A DNA stretch of 64,000 nt from Chthonomonadaceae bacterium (GTDB lineage: Bacteria > Armatimonadota > Fimbriimonadia > Fimbriimonadales > Fimbriimonadaceae). Below, one piece after another: positions 8,475 through 18,680 of this stretch (its first letter is position 1; the number at the start of each line of letters is the position of its first letter). The notes under the pieces are model-generated. The model was given only the letters and a program-made list of their open reading frames with translations. It did not search any database and was not told the DNA's origin. A program made the position numbers and the translations under genes. The DNA lies in contig CP054189.1 in NCBI GenBank assembly GCA_015709495.1, forward strand, positions 1,736,001 through 1,800,000, in the 5' to 3' direction.

Positions 8475-9494
8475 TTAGCGGAGAAGCCTTTCTTTGAGAA
8501 AGCGGGCTCGCTGCTGCCCGGCCGCGACCTCGTCGGAAGGGCCGCGAAAATCGAGCGTTGCGAGCCACGTATCGACGTCGCGGTGGGTCACTCCGGACGT
8601 TTGCGCCGCCGCCGCCCCCCATCGAACCCACGCCAGGACCCTCAGGGCCTCGGAAAGTTGGACAGAACCGGAGGTCGCGACGTATTCGAGCCCGGACTGC
8701 ACCCGGTGTTCGAGTTCGGTCGTCGAAATGGACTCGCGGGCTCGGCGCTCTTCGTCGATGAGGTACTGGACCGCCCCCACGAACGCCTCGATGGCGCCGC
8801 TGACGATGCTGACTTGCAGGAACGCTCCTACGGCTCGGCTAGATTCTCCAAAGAGGCCCCGCGCCACCACTCCGCGGTCGGCCAAGGCGCGCAACACGTT
8901 GGGCAGGCGCTTGGCGTGAGCGAGGCCGATCAGATGCACCATCGAGGAAAGCCGGATACCTGAGCCGCAGTTGTAGGGGCTCGCGGAGAGATATCCGAAC
9001 CGAGGCGATTCGGCAAACTCGAGGTCGCGGGCGAGAGCGTCCAGCGTCTCCGAAGCGGCTTTCCGCGACTTGCGCAGCGACCACCCCGGCGAGAGCGATT
9101 GAATGCGCAGGTGGTCCTCTTCGTTAACCATGACGCTGCAGAGCCGCTTGGCCTCCAAAACGACCGCGCGTCCGGGTTGGTTGACCGGGAATCGGGGCGA
9201 GATCAGTCGGCAACCGATGAGATAGTCCCTTTCGGAAGGGGAAAGCTGAGAGAGGATGGTCCAATTCGGGAGGTTTTGGGAGGCTGAAGAGGAAACGCTC
9301 GCGAGGATTTGTTCGAGTTCGTCGGGAGGTGCGTTGTGGGGGAACCGAAAGCCGCGCAGGTTCCGCATCACCCGCGCGCGGGTACTGAGCACGACGTCGT
9401 CGTGGGGCGCGCCAGGCTTGAGCCAAGCAGGCGCAGACATCGATCGCATGACAAGCTCACGCCAGGAGTCGGCTTCTGGGGCGCCTGGGGGCAT
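8475..9494 (-). CDS. mcsB: Divergent protein-arginine kinase (McsB-like phosphagen kinase)
   Basis: Member of the ATP:guanido phosphotransferase family. In Firmicutes McsB phosphorylates arginine in proteins and marks them for ClpCP. Visible motifs are VVLSTRARVMRNL near residue 34, VNEEDHLRIQ near 123, FGYLSASPYNCGSG near 167 and GLFGESS near 213. The catalytic glutamates (within NEED and GES) remain. The active-site Cys expected in a CPxN motif is Ser172, and a Cys sits four residues later. Start ATG 9494 is supported by a TAGAAT hexamer six bases upstream. No mcsA, ctsR or clpC is nearby. It is 339 residues against about 350 for the family. Confidence 0.83.
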   Translation of the reverse strand: MPPGAPEADSWRELVMRSMSAPAWLKPGAPHDDVVLSTRARVMRNLRGFRFPHNAPPDELEQILASVSSSASQNLPNWTILSQLSPSERDYLIGCRLISPRFPVNQPGRAVVLEAKRLCSVMVNEEDHLRIQSLSPGWSLRKSRKAASETLDALARDLEFAESPRFGYLSASPYNCGSGIRLSSMVHLIGLAHAKRLPNVLRALADRGVVARGLFGESSRAVGAFLQVSIVSGAIEAFVGAVQYLIDEERRARESISTTELEHRVQSGLEYVATSGSVQLSEALRVLAWVRWGAAAAQTSGVTHRDVDTWLATLDFRGPSDEVAAGQQRARFLKERLLR

Positions 9495-9500
9495 GAGTGG

Positions 9501-9506
9501 ATTCTA
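9501..9506 (-). promoter_or_regulatory. -10 hexamer of a predicted leaderless transcript (mcsB-like gene)
   Basis: TAGAAT on the minus strand ends six bases before ATG 9494, and there is no Shine-Dalgarno sequence. The transcript would start at or next to the start codon. Confidence 0.5.
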
Positions 9507-9570
9507 CTCAGGGGTCGCGGATCGCAGCATTCCGACAAAGCTACGGGCATGGCGGCCCGCCGGAAGTGGA

Positions 9571-11334
9571 ATGAGTGTATCGGACCGTCCTCCGGAGGAC
9601 GCGTTAGGGCTGGCGATGCTTTCAGGCGAGGTTTTTGTTCAAGAGGGTTACATCAGCGAGGAGCAACTCCGCCTCGCGGAAGAAAAGCAGCGCGAGTTAG
9701 GGGGCGCGGACCCGATCGCGCGGGTCCTCGTCAACATGGGGCTGATTCAGGAGCGCGACCGCGTAAAGTGCCTCGGCAAGGTCTGGGGTCTCATGTTCGC
9801 CGAGGTCGCCGACGTTCGTCCGCCTGCGGATGTCCTCGCGCAGATTCCTCCTCAGACTGCGAAGCGGTTCAGGTGTTTGCCGATCGGGCGCAACGAAAGC
9901 AAGCTCGTTGTGGCGATGGCGAACCCGCTCGATGTGTTCGTGATCGACGAACTGAGGCTTGCGACAGGACTCGAAATCGAGCCCGTCATCGCCATCGAAG
10001 AGGACCTCAACACGGCCATCGGAGCGCTTTATAAGGTCGATGTCAACGTCAACGACGCGCTCGCGGGGGTCATGCGGGACTTCGATGGCGATATTGAACT
10101 CACGCAGGGCGCGGACGACGAACTGAGCGAGGCCGAACTCAGGGAGATGGGGGAGGACGCCCCGATCATCCGCCTGGCCAACCTCATCATTAACCAAGCC
10201 ATCCATGACCGTGCGAGCGACATCCACATTGAGCCGAATCGCGAAGGACTCCTGGTTCGGTACCGCATCGACGGCGTGATGATCGAGGGCATGAAGCTCC
10301 CCCGGAAAGTGGTGGCCCCGTTGTGCTCGCGGTTCAAGATCATGTCGAACATGGACATCGCCGAAAAGCGGGTCCCGCAGGACAACCGAATCGGCGTCAC
10401 GGTTGGAGGGAAGGAGTACGACCTTCGCGTTTCCACCTTGCCGGTCGTCTATGGCGAGAAGATCGTGTTGAGGGTTCTCGACAAAGGGGGCGTGATGGTG
10501 GGCCTGAGCCGCCTCGGGTTCCTGCCCCAAAACATGAAGAACCTCGAAGACGTTTGTTCGAGAAGTTACGGGATCATCCTCGTAACGGGTCCGACCGGGT
10601 CCGGGAAGTCGACGACGCTGTATTCGATCCTGAACAAGCTCAACGATGGCCAGGCGAACATTATCACCATCGAAGACCCCGTCGAATACGAGATTCAAGG
10701 GATCAACCAATGCAACGTGAACGTGCGCGCCGGTATGACCTTTGCGGCCGGACTCCGCGCGATGCTCCGGCAGGACCCCGATATCATCATGGTCGGCGAG
10801 ATGCGGGATACCGAAACGGCGACCATCGCCATGGAAGCCGCGCTGACAGGCCACCTCGTGCTTTCGACGCTTCACACCAACGATGCGCCGTCGGCGACCA
10901 CACGGCTCATCGAAATGGGCGTCGAGCCGTTCCTCATCTCCTCCTCGATCGTATGCGTGCTGGCTCAGCGTCTTGTGAGGCAAATCTGCCCGCGCTGCAA
11001 AGAGGCGTATGCGGGGACGCGAGAGGGCCTGATTCGGTATGGCTTCCCGGTGCCCGAAGAGATCGGCGCGGAGACGGGGGGTGAGGTGACTCTCTTCCGA
11101 GGAAAGGGATGCGACGCCTGTAAAGGCACCGGCTATAAGGGGCGCACGGGAATCCATGAACTGATGATGATGTCGGACGAAATCCGCGACCTGACGCTCC
11201 AGAAATCGCCTTCCCACTCGATTCGAGGCGTGGCCATCGAGCAAGGCATGAGATCGCTCCAGATGGACGCCGTGCAGAAGATCCTCATGGGGATCACTTC
11301 GGTCGACGAGACGCTGAGGGTGATCTATGCCTAG
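9571..11334 (+). CDS. pilB: Type IV pilus extension ATPase (PilB/GspE family)
   Basis: Cytoplasmic hexameric motor that powers pilin polymerisation. An N-terminal MshEN-type domain (EGYISEEQLRLAEEKQ near residue 28), a class that can bind c-di-GMP, precedes the secretion ATPase core. Walker A is GPTGSGKSTT near residue 340 and Walker B DPDIIMVGEMRD near 410. The zinc-binding tetracysteine pairs are CPRC near 473 and CDAC near 514. At 587 residues it is a typical PilB. ATG 9571 was chosen because the domain begins there. The longer open frame to 9256 is antisense to the mcsB-like gene and has no coding character. It heads a pilB-HDOD-pilT cluster. Confidence 0.93.
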   Translation: MSVSDRPPEDALGLAMLSGEVFVQEGYISEEQLRLAEEKQRELGGADPIARVLVNMGLIQERDRVKCLGKVWGLMFAEVADVRPPADVLAQIPPQTAKRFRCLPIGRNESKLVVAMANPLDVFVIDELRLATGLEIEPVIAIEEDLNTAIGALYKVDVNVNDALAGVMRDFDGDIELTQGADDELSEAELREMGEDAPIIRLANLIINQAIHDRASDIHIEPNREGLLVRYRIDGVMIEGMKLPRKVVAPLCSRFKIMSNMDIAEKRVPQDNRIGVTVGGKEYDLRVSTLPVVYGEKIVLRVLDKGGVMVGLSRLGFLPQNMKNLEDVCSRSYGIILVTGPTGSGKSTTLYSILNKLNDGQANIITIEDPVEYEIQGINQCNVNVRAGMTFAAGLRAMLRQDPDIIMVGEMRDTETATIAMEAALTGHLVLSTLHTNDAPSATTRLIEMGVEPFLISSSIVCVLAQRLVRQICPRCKEAYAGTREGLIRYGFPVPEEIGAETGGEVTLFRGKGCDACKGTGYKGRTGIHELMMMSDEIRDLTLQKSPSHSIRGVAIEQGMRSLQMDAVQKILMGITSVDETLRVIYA

Positions 11335-11411
11335 CGGCGGGTCTGTTGGAGCGGCGGGAAACTGCCGACAACTATGGAGGAACGCCCTTTGAGGGGAGGG
11401 GCCGAGAAACT

Positions 11412-12278
11412 ATGTCTGCCGTACCCGCTCCACAACCGATTGACCCGGTGAAGCCTTTGCTCGCGAAGGTTCGGGAAGTCGCCGTTTTGCCCCATGTCGT
11501 CTACAAAGTCGTAGAGCTGTCAGGTTCCGCCGAGTCATCGACCGGCCAAATCGAAAACGCGATTTCGGTCGATCCTGGGTTCAGCAGCCGTCTGCTGACC
11601 GTAGCGAACTCAGCCTATTACGCACTGCCGAAGAAGATCACGTCGATCAAGGACGCGATCATGTTCCTTGGGTTCAAGACGATTCGCCAGATCGCGATGA
11701 CGGTCGGCCTCTACGATATGTTCGTCGGAAAGACCGATAAGGAGTCGCTTCGCCGAAGGCAGTGGTGGCGGCGCTCGGTCGATACGGCGATTTGCTGCAA
11801 GTGGATCGCCAGGGAGACGCGCAAGCTCTCTCCCGAAGACGCCTATACTTGCGGGCTGCTGCACCTCATCGGCTGCACTCTGCTCGACCGCTTCGGTGAG
11901 GGCGACTATGAGAGAGTGGAGGCGCTCGCGGAGCACGGAATGCCGGTCTTCGAGGCCGAGCAGAAGGTGTTTGGCGCGCATCACGCCGACGTAGCCGTTG
12001 CCGCCGCGACGCAATGGGGATTTCCCGATGCGCTGGTGCAAGGATTGATGTACCACCAGCCTCCGGCCGATTCTGAAGACCCATACCTGATGCACCGCGC
12101 TTGCGTTGCCGTGGGGAGTTTGATCGCCAAGTGGGCGCTCGAAGGACTTCCGGAATCCGGCGACTACGATATTCCCCAGTGGGCTATGGAAGCGTTGGGA
12201 GTGACTGAGGAGTCGGTTCCGACTCTGGTCGAGCGGGCGATGAGCGTGATCGCTGAGGCAGCGGCCATGCAGATTTGA
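11412..12278 (+). CDS. HDOD-domain signalling protein
   Basis: A 288-residue protein that is almost entirely one HDOD domain, an HD-related output domain without catalytic metal ligands. Typical features are LPHVVYKVVEL near residue 28, ISVDPGFSSRLLTVANSAYY near 55, IMFLGFKTIRQIAM near 85 and GLLHLIGCTLLDRF near 150. ATG 11412 follows GGAGGGG, which excludes the longer frame to 11346. It sits 77 bases after pilB and 21 bases before pilT. HDOD proteins commonly relay second-messenger or kinase signals to motility machines, so control of the pilus motors is likely but unproven. Confidence 0.88.
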   Translation: MSAVPAPQPIDPVKPLLAKVREVAVLPHVVYKVVELSGSAESSTGQIENAISVDPGFSSRLLTVANSAYYALPKKITSIKDAIMFLGFKTIRQIAMTVGLYDMFVGKTDKESLRRRQWWRRSVDTAICCKWIARETRKLSPEDAYTCGLLHLIGCTLLDRFGEGDYERVEALAEHGMPVFEAEQKVFGAHHADVAVAAATQWGFPDALVQGLMYHQPPADSEDPYLMHRACVAVGSLIAKWALEGLPESGDYDIPQWAMEALGVTEESVPTLVERAMSVIAEAAAMQI

Positions 12279-12299
12279 TGGGTTCTGAGGAGTATCTGA

Positions 12300-13679
12300 A
12301 TGGCAGAGAGCTTTAGCTGGGATCGAGTCGTCAAGCAGTCCGAGGAAGGCGTCGCGCCGACCGAGCCAGTCAGCCCTCCGCCGGTCGAGGCGCCTAGTCA
12401 AGAAACCACTTCATCCGCTTCCGGCTGGCATGAAGGAGAAATCAGGTTGGAGGTGCAGTCCAACGAGGGCCCGCCGTCGACCGCCGAGCCGCATTATCGC
12501 CCCGCCCCGATTCCCGCCGAAGTCCACACGATGAAGCTCAATACGAGCAAGTTCGACATCAGTGAAGAGACTTCGAAGAATTCGACCTACCAAGCGACCG
12601 TCGATGCGAAGCCGATTGTCAGCACCCACCTAGACGAGATCGTGCGGGAGGCTGTCGAGCGGCGGGCGAGCGATATTCATTTCACGGTCGGCCTCCCCCC
12701 AATGGCGAGGGTGGATGGCGAGATCATGTCCTTGCCCTATGAGGTGCTCAGCCAAGAGGACACTCGTAGGCTTGTGTACGACATCCTCACAGATGAGCAC
12801 ATCCAGACGTTTGAAAACTCGCACGAGCTGGATTTCAGCTATGGGATCGCGGGCCTTTCCCGATTCCGCGTCAACGTCTTCATGCAGCGAGACAGCGTAG
12901 CTGCGGCGCTTCGGGCGATCCCGACGAAAATCCCGACCTTCGAGCAACTTGGGCTCCCTCCTGTGATTCGTGACCTCACGAACCGCCACTCCGGGCTCAT
13001 TCTTGTTACGGGTCCGACGGGCTCGGGAAAGTCGACGACCATCGCCACGATGATCGACGACATCAACTCCAACCGGGGCGGGCATATCGTCACCATCGAA
13101 GACCCTATCGAATACCTGCACGGACACAAGAAGTGCATCGTCAGCCAACGGGAGTTGCACTCGGATACGTTCTCGTTCCACAACGCCTTGCGAGCGGTCT
13201 TGCGCGAGGACCCCGACATCATCCTCGTGGGTGAGCTTCGGGACCTGGAGACCATCGAGGCGGCTTTGACCCTCGCCGAAACGGGCCACCTCGTCTTTGG
13301 AACCTTGCATACGCGAAACGCTCCAGCCACGATCGATCGAATCGTCGACGTCTTTCCTTCGGATCAGCAAGAGCAAATCCGCGTTCTCTTAGGGAACACC
13401 CTCGAAGCGGTCGTCTCGCAGCAGCTCCTACCCCGATTGGGGGGCGGCCGCGTGGCCTCGCTGGAGATCATGATCGGGGTCTCCGCCGTAAAGAACCTCA
13501 TCCGCGAGGGCAAAACTCACCAGATGTACTCGGTAATCGAGACGAATTCCAACATCGGGATGCAGACGATGGATCGCTCGCTTGCCGACCTCTTCCGGCG
13601 CGGCGCTTGCAGCTATGAGGAGTGCCTGATGCGCTGCGTCGACAAGGAAACCTTCACACGCCTCGCCAAGGGCGGCTAA
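12300..13679 (+). CDS. pilT: Type IV pilus retraction ATPase (PilT family) with N-terminal extension
   Basis: Motor that disassembles pilin and drives twitching. The PilT core begins near residue 105 (LDEIVREAVERRASDIHF). Walker A is GPTGSGKSTT near 238, IVTIEDPIEYLH lies near 262, Walker B DPDIILVGELRD near 303, and the AIRNLIR-like motif appears as AVKNLIREGK near 400. At 459 residues it is about 110 longer than standard PilT. The extra part is an acidic, proline-rich, probably disordered N-terminus (PTEPVSPPPVEAPSQE). ATG 12300 has TGAGGAGT just upstream. The tail could hold a localisation or regulatory site. PilU is less likely because the gene pairs directly with pilB. Confidence 0.92.
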   Translation: MAESFSWDRVVKQSEEGVAPTEPVSPPPVEAPSQETTSSASGWHEGEIRLEVQSNEGPPSTAEPHYRPAPIPAEVHTMKLNTSKFDISEETSKNSTYQATVDAKPIVSTHLDEIVREAVERRASDIHFTVGLPPMARVDGEIMSLPYEVLSQEDTRRLVYDILTDEHIQTFENSHELDFSYGIAGLSRFRVNVFMQRDSVAAALRAIPTKIPTFEQLGLPPVIRDLTNRHSGLILVTGPTGSGKSTTIATMIDDINSNRGGHIVTIEDPIEYLHGHKKCIVSQRELHSDTFSFHNALRAVLREDPDIILVGELRDLETIEAALTLAETGHLVFGTLHTRNAPATIDRIVDVFPSDQQEQIRVLLGNTLEAVVSQQLLPRLGGGRVASLEIMIGVSAVKNLIREGKTHQMYSVIETNSNIGMQTMDRSLADLFRRGACSYEECLMRCVDKETFTRLAKGG

Positions 13680-13693
13680 GGTCTCCCTCAGCT

Positions 13694-14620
13694 TCAGAAG
13701 TCGTCGACTGACCTGTAGGCGTCGATCAGCGCCCGCTCGCCTTCTTTGCCCGGCCTTGCGTTGCCATGCTCCATCCCCATAATTCCCTCGAAACGCTTGC
13801 CGTGGATGTGGCGGAACACGTTTCGGAAGTTGATTTCACCTGTGGTCGGCTCTCGTCTGCCCGGGTTGTCGCCGATCTGGAAGTAGGCGATCTCGGACCA
13901 CGCCTGGTCGAGATTCGGGATGAGGTTGCCTTCGTGGACTTGCTGGTGATAGAGGTCGTCCAATATCTTGCATGCGGGGCTGTTGACGGCGCGGCAAATC
14001 GCAAAAGCTTGCGCGATCTTGTTGAGGAACAGGTTGGGGTGATCGCGGAAGTTGAGAGGTTCGAGCACCATTACAAGGCCATGCGGCTCGAATACCTCAG
14101 CCCCTCGCCGAAGGGCATCGATCACGTTTGCGGTTTGGATCCCGTTCTCGAGGCGCGGCTCGACGGTCCCAGGAACCACCGTCATCCACTTCGCGTTGAC
14201 CCGCTTCGCGACTTCGACCGAGTCCCGAATGTCCTTGACGAACCGCTCCAAGTGGTCTTGGCGTCCGGTGGTGAGAGTGGGGTTCGTCCAGTCGATCGTA
14301 TTTGCGACGAATACTCCCATCGTGATCCCTAGGTCGCTCATGGTCTTGGCGATCTTCTCTTGTTCTTGCGGCGAACGGCCCTTCATGCCGTTGTCCTCCC
14401 ACGCCCTAAACCCCTCGTCCGCAGCAAACTTGAGTTGGTCGACGGGGTCAGAGCCCGCGTGGTTCTGGAACATGCCGAAGTGGGGGGCGTAGTTCAGGTG
14501 GAAGACTTTTCTCTGAGGTGAGGGCGTGGTTTCGTTGAGCGACATGGCTGAGCCTGATGCGAGGGTGAGGCCGGACGCTAATCCAGCCTTGAGAACATCC
14601 CGACGACTTTGATTCTGCAC
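13694..14620 (-). CDS. Tat-exported TIM-barrel sugar isomerase (hydroxypyruvate isomerase-like)
   Basis: A 308-residue xylose-isomerase-like TIM barrel. GTG 14620 is preceded by TAGGAGT at the right spacing and yields a Tat signal (SRRDVLKAGLASGLTLASG), so the product is exported folded. Metal-binding glutamates are seen in VLEPLNF near residue 180 and MGMEHGNA near 283. Its 5' end lies 10 bases after the Gfo/Idh gene, making a two-gene unit for periplasmic carbohydrate conversion. Hydroxypyruvate isomerase is the closest named family, but the true substrate is unknown. It converges with pilT across 14 bases. Confidence 0.83.
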   Translation of the reverse strand: MQNQSRRDVLKAGLASGLTLASGSAMSLNETTPSPQRKVFHLNYAPHFGMFQNHAGSDPVDQLKFAADEGFRAWEDNGMKGRSPQEQEKIAKTMSDLGITMGVFVANTIDWTNPTLTTGRQDHLERFVKDIRDSVEVAKRVNAKWMTVVPGTVEPRLENGIQTANVIDALRRGAEVFEPHGLVMVLEPLNFRDHPNLFLNKIAQAFAICRAVNSPACKILDDLYHQQVHEGNLIPNLDQAWSEIAYFQIGDNPGRREPTTGEINFRNVFRHIHGKRFEGIMGMEHGNARPGKEGERALIDAYRSVDDF

Positions 14621-14630
14621 GGTCAGACTC

Positions 14631-15887
<1,257 letters not shown>

Positions 15888-15893
15888 GCCATA

Positions 15894-15899
15894 AGCATA
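15894..15899 (-). promoter_or_regulatory. -10 hexamer of a predicted leaderless transcript (Gfo/Idh gene)
   Basis: TATGCT on the minus strand, six bases before ATG 15887, without a Shine-Dalgarno sequence. Confidence 0.5.
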
Positions 15900-15967
15900 G
15901 CGCGAATTTTCGGGCGATGGCGCGCAACTCCGCCAAGAAATATCAGCCGATGAAACGAGAAGCTCAG

Positions 15968-16996
15968 CTACGCCGGCACGGCCGTTTCCAATCCCGCCTC
16001 GACTAAGTACTGGGCCAGGTCGGCGATGCGGCAAGAGTAGCCCCACTCATTGTCATACCAAGCGACGACTTTGGCGAGGTCACCGATCACGACGGTATCG
16101 ACCGCCGAGAAGATCGAGGAATGCGAATCGCCGATCAGGTCGCTCGAAACCAACTCCTCATCGGAATAGCGAAGGATGCCCTTCATCGGGCCCTCGGCGT
16201 ACTCGCGCATGGCGGCGTTGATCTCGTCGACGGGGGCTTCGCGATTCAAGAGGGCGGTGAAGTCCACCACGCTCACCGTTCGAGTAGGGACGCGGAACGC
16301 CATGCCCGTAAACTTGCCCTTGAGTTCAGGAATCACGAGGCCCACAGCCTTCGCCGCGCCCGTACTCGAAGGAACGATGTTTTCGGCTGCCGCTCGTGCG
16401 TCGCGGAGGTTTTTGGCCGCCGTATCGACCGTTCGCTGGCTGTTGGTATAGGCATGGACGGTCGTCAGCAGACCTCGCGCAACGCCGAACCTTTCATGAA
16501 GCACCTTGGCCACAGGCGCAAGGCCGTTGGTCGTGCAGCTCGCATTCGAGATGACATGGTGCTCCTTGGGGTTGTACATCTGCTCGTTGACCCCAAGAAC
16601 GACGGTCAGGTCCTCGTTCTTCGCCGGCGCGGAGATGATCACCTTCTTAACGCCTCGCTCGCGGTGGGCGACGGCTTTCGTGGCATCTGTAAAAAGGCCC
16701 GTGCATTCGAGCACGATCTCAGCTCCCACTTGATCCCAAGGAATCTGAGCGGGGTCCTTTTGGGCGAACACCTGGAGACGGTCGCCGTCCACGGTGATCG
16801 AGCCTTCGTCGAACTCTACGGAGCCCTTATAGGGGCCATAGGTCGTGTCGTACTTGAACAGGTGGGCGTTCGTTCGGGTGTCTGTGAGGTCGTTGATGGC
16901 TACGACATCGAACTTGCCTCGGTACCGTTCGATGAGTGCGCGAAGCGTGAGTCTTCCGATCCGACCAAAACCGTTGATGCCTATGCGCGTTGCCAT
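15968..16996 (-). CDS. gap: Glyceraldehyde-3-phosphate dehydrogenase, type I
   Basis: Glycolytic enzyme that oxidises glyceraldehyde 3-phosphate with NAD. The nucleotide fold starts the protein ([13 protein letters not shown]). The catalytic Cys154 lies in SNASCTTN, the His in [12 protein letters not shown] near 180, and the C-terminal WYDNEWGYS motif is complete. The length of 342 residues is standard. ATG 16996 is chosen from the family start and AGAGGA upstream. Further upstream on the minus strand TACAAT at 17033-17028 may be the -10 box. It is monocistronic as far as can be seen, next to exported sugar enzymes that may feed it only indirectly. Confidence 0.96.
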   Translation of the reverse strand: MATRIGINGFGRIGRLTLRALIERYRGKFDVVAINDLTDTRTNAHLFKYDTTYGPYKGSVEFDEGSITVDGDRLQVFAQKDPAQIPWDQVGAEIVLECTGLFTDATKAVAHRERGVKKVIISAPAKNEDLTVVLGVNEQMYNPKEHHVISNASCTTNGLAPVAKVLHERFGVARGLLTTVHAYTNSQRTVDTAAKNLRDARAAAENIVPSSTGAAKAVGLVIPELKGKFTGMAFRVPTRTVSVVDFTALLNREAPVDEINAAMREYAEGPMKGILRYSDEELVSSDLIGDSHSSIFSAVDTVVIGDLAKVVAWYDNEWGYSCRIADLAQYLVEAGLETAVPA

Positions 16997-17154
16997 GATG
17001 TTGTGCGTCCTCTGGAGATGATTGGATTGTACCTTTTGAGCCGTTAGGTCGGGAGTAGAGGTTGGAGCCCAAGGCAATAATGGAAGGAATCGTACAGAAT
17101 GGTACAGAAGTCAGAGAGAGGCAAGCGCTCCAGCGTCTTGCCCAAGGAGTTCGT

Positions 17155-17697
17155 ATGAGAAACTCGATTTTGAGTGTGTTGCTCGTGTTTTCCGCCGCGC
17201 TTTCCGTGGCGCAGGAAGACCCCTCCCTGATGATGCCCCCGCCCCCGGAATTGAACCAGTTATGGTTCCTTTTGGGGGATTTCGAGGGGCCGATCAAGAT
17301 GTCCATGAATCCAGGGGCTCCTCCGCTGGAGACTCAGGCCAAGGTGAAGGCCGTGAAGACTCTGGGCGGGATGTGGCTGGAGTTGTTCCACAGCTTCGAC
17401 ATGGAGGGCACCGAGATGACCGGTAGGATGCTGCTCACCTACGAGCCGTCCAAGAAGAAGTACGTCAGCTATTGGTTCGACTCGGCCGCGCCCGGAGCGA
17501 TGACGATGACCGGGTCGGTCAAGGGTCAAACGCTCATCATGATCAGCGACCCTGTCGAAATGCCGGGAATGCCCGGCAAGGTCACCTTCCGCGCGACCTG
17601 GTCGATGAAATCCGCGACCGATGTGAAGTTCGTCCTGGAGATGAAGACCGCCGGAAAGTGGGGGGTGTTCATCGAGAGCGTTTATTCTCGCAAGTAG
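17155..17697 (+). CDS. Exported DUF1579-type protein
   Basis: A 180-residue secreted protein. ATG 17155 has AAGGAGT at ideal spacing and gives a signal peptide (NSILSVLLVFSAALSVAQ). The mature part (LNQLWFLLGDFEG, LGGMWLELFHSFDMEG, GRMLLTYEPSKKKYVSYWFD) matches the DUF1579/THAP4-like beta-barrel pattern of small lipocalin-like folds. Function is unknown; ligand binding is possible. It is transcribed alone and ends at a bidirectional terminator. Confidence 0.78.
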   Translation: MRNSILSVLLVFSAALSVAQEDPSLMMPPPPELNQLWFLLGDFEGPIKMSMNPGAPPLETQAKVKAVKTLGGMWLELFHSFDMEGTEMTGRMLLTYEPSKKKYVSYWFDSAAPGAMTMTGSVKGQTLIMISDPVEMPGMPGKVTFRATWSMKSATDVKFVLEMKTAGKWGVFIESVYSRK

Positions 17698-17722
17698 CCC
17701 GGACTCCGTTCCGCGTGGGTTC

Positions 17723-17756
17723 AAGCCGAGGGAGAGTCGCCTCTTCCTCGGCTTTT
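17723..17756. terminator. Bidirectional rho-independent terminator
   Basis: AAGCCGAGG (17723-17731) pairs with CCTCGGCTT (17746-17754) and is followed by a short T-run. It separates the convergent DUF1579 and prepilin genes and can serve both. Confidence 0.78.
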
Positions 17757-17759
17757 GCG

Positions 17760-18584
17760 TCAATAGCTGGGGTAGATGTCCTTCCGGACCGAAAACCAGG
17801 GCCTTTTCAACTGGCCGTAGGTGATTCGCTTGGTGTGCCCGTCGGCCCAAATCGCGACCGCGCCTTCTCGGTGAAGGAAGTTCAGATGATCCCGGTAGAG
17901 GTTCGTGTCTGTGGGCGGGCTCGAAAACCAGTTCGGCCTCTGGAGAAAGTTGCAGAGTGGGGCGCGGAAGTGGTGTTCCCAAGCCACCAGCGTGGTCGAT
18001 GGTTCTTCGAGGTCGGAGTCGTAGGTGGCGAGCCCCACCATGATCCCGGTGTCGTCGATGAAGGCGTTTCTCGACCCCGGCCCATACTCGAGTCCGCGGG
18101 CATTCGGGTTCACGTCGTAATATTCCGAATCAAAGTTGCCGTTGAACCAGTTGTAGGCGATGGCCAGTTGCCATTCAGGGGGTTTCGCCGGGCAGGCCTT
18201 GACGCCCTCATTGCGAAGGTAGGCGTCAATGCATCCGGGGTTGACGGGGTTTACCGCGGGTTGGCTCACGTCGCCCCAGAAGCCCCCCAAGTTCGGCGCG
18301 TTGTTGTTGTCGAAGCCGATCCAAGGTCGTTGGGGCGCAAAACCGTTGCCTTCGTCATTGTGCGAACTACTCGGCGCCCAGGTGTCGTCGGCATCCATGC
18401 GGTACATGAGCAGGGCCATCCCGATCTGCCTCATTTGAGCGATGCAGACCGTCTGCTTGGCCGAATGCCTGGCTTGAGCGAACACGGGGAACAGGATCGC
18501 CGCGAGGATTGCGATGATCGCCATCACCACGAGAAGCTCGATCAGCGTGAATCCTCGGGCACGGACGAAGGGTTGCGGCGTCAT
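17760..18584 (-). CDS. Type IV prepilin-like protein with H-X9-DG C-terminal signature
   Basis: A prepilin of 274 residues. After a short leader, the prepilin peptidase site and helix read [19 protein letters not shown], and the C-terminus has the H-X9-DG motif ([13 protein letters not shown]). Proteins of this style are abundant in planctomycete- and armatimonad-like genomes, with pseudopilin-like surface roles. ATG 18584 follows AGAAG and gives a ten-residue leader. ATG 18596 would add four residues. The middle region is rich in Asn, Trp and Pro and matches no enzyme family. It may be a minor pilin moved by the pilB/pilT system. Confidence 0.85.
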   Translation of the reverse strand: MTPQPFVRARGFTLIELLVVMAIIAILAAILFPVFAQARHSAKQTVCIAQMRQIGMALLMYRMDADDTWAPSSSHNDEGNGFAPQRPWIGFDNNNAPNLGGFWGDVSQPAVNPVNPGCIDAYLRNEGVKACPAKPPEWQLAIAYNWFNGNFDSEYYDVNPNARGLEYGPGSRNAFIDDTGIMVGLATYDSDLEEPSTTLVAWEHHFRAPLCNFLQRPNWFSSPPTDTNLYRDHLNFLHREGAVAIWADGHTKRITYGQLKRPWFSVRKDIYPSY

Positions 18585-18680
18585 GGTACTTCTCATGATA
18601 TACGACGATTTGAGAGGTACGACGCTTTGGCCGTCTGAAACCAGCCCCACTTTCGGACGGTCTGTCCGCTTCAGGACGAC

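Noticed and set aside
9697-11244. A 515-codon open frame antisense to pilB
   Set aside because: Arginine/histidine-rich shadow of a well-recognised gene, with no motif of its own.
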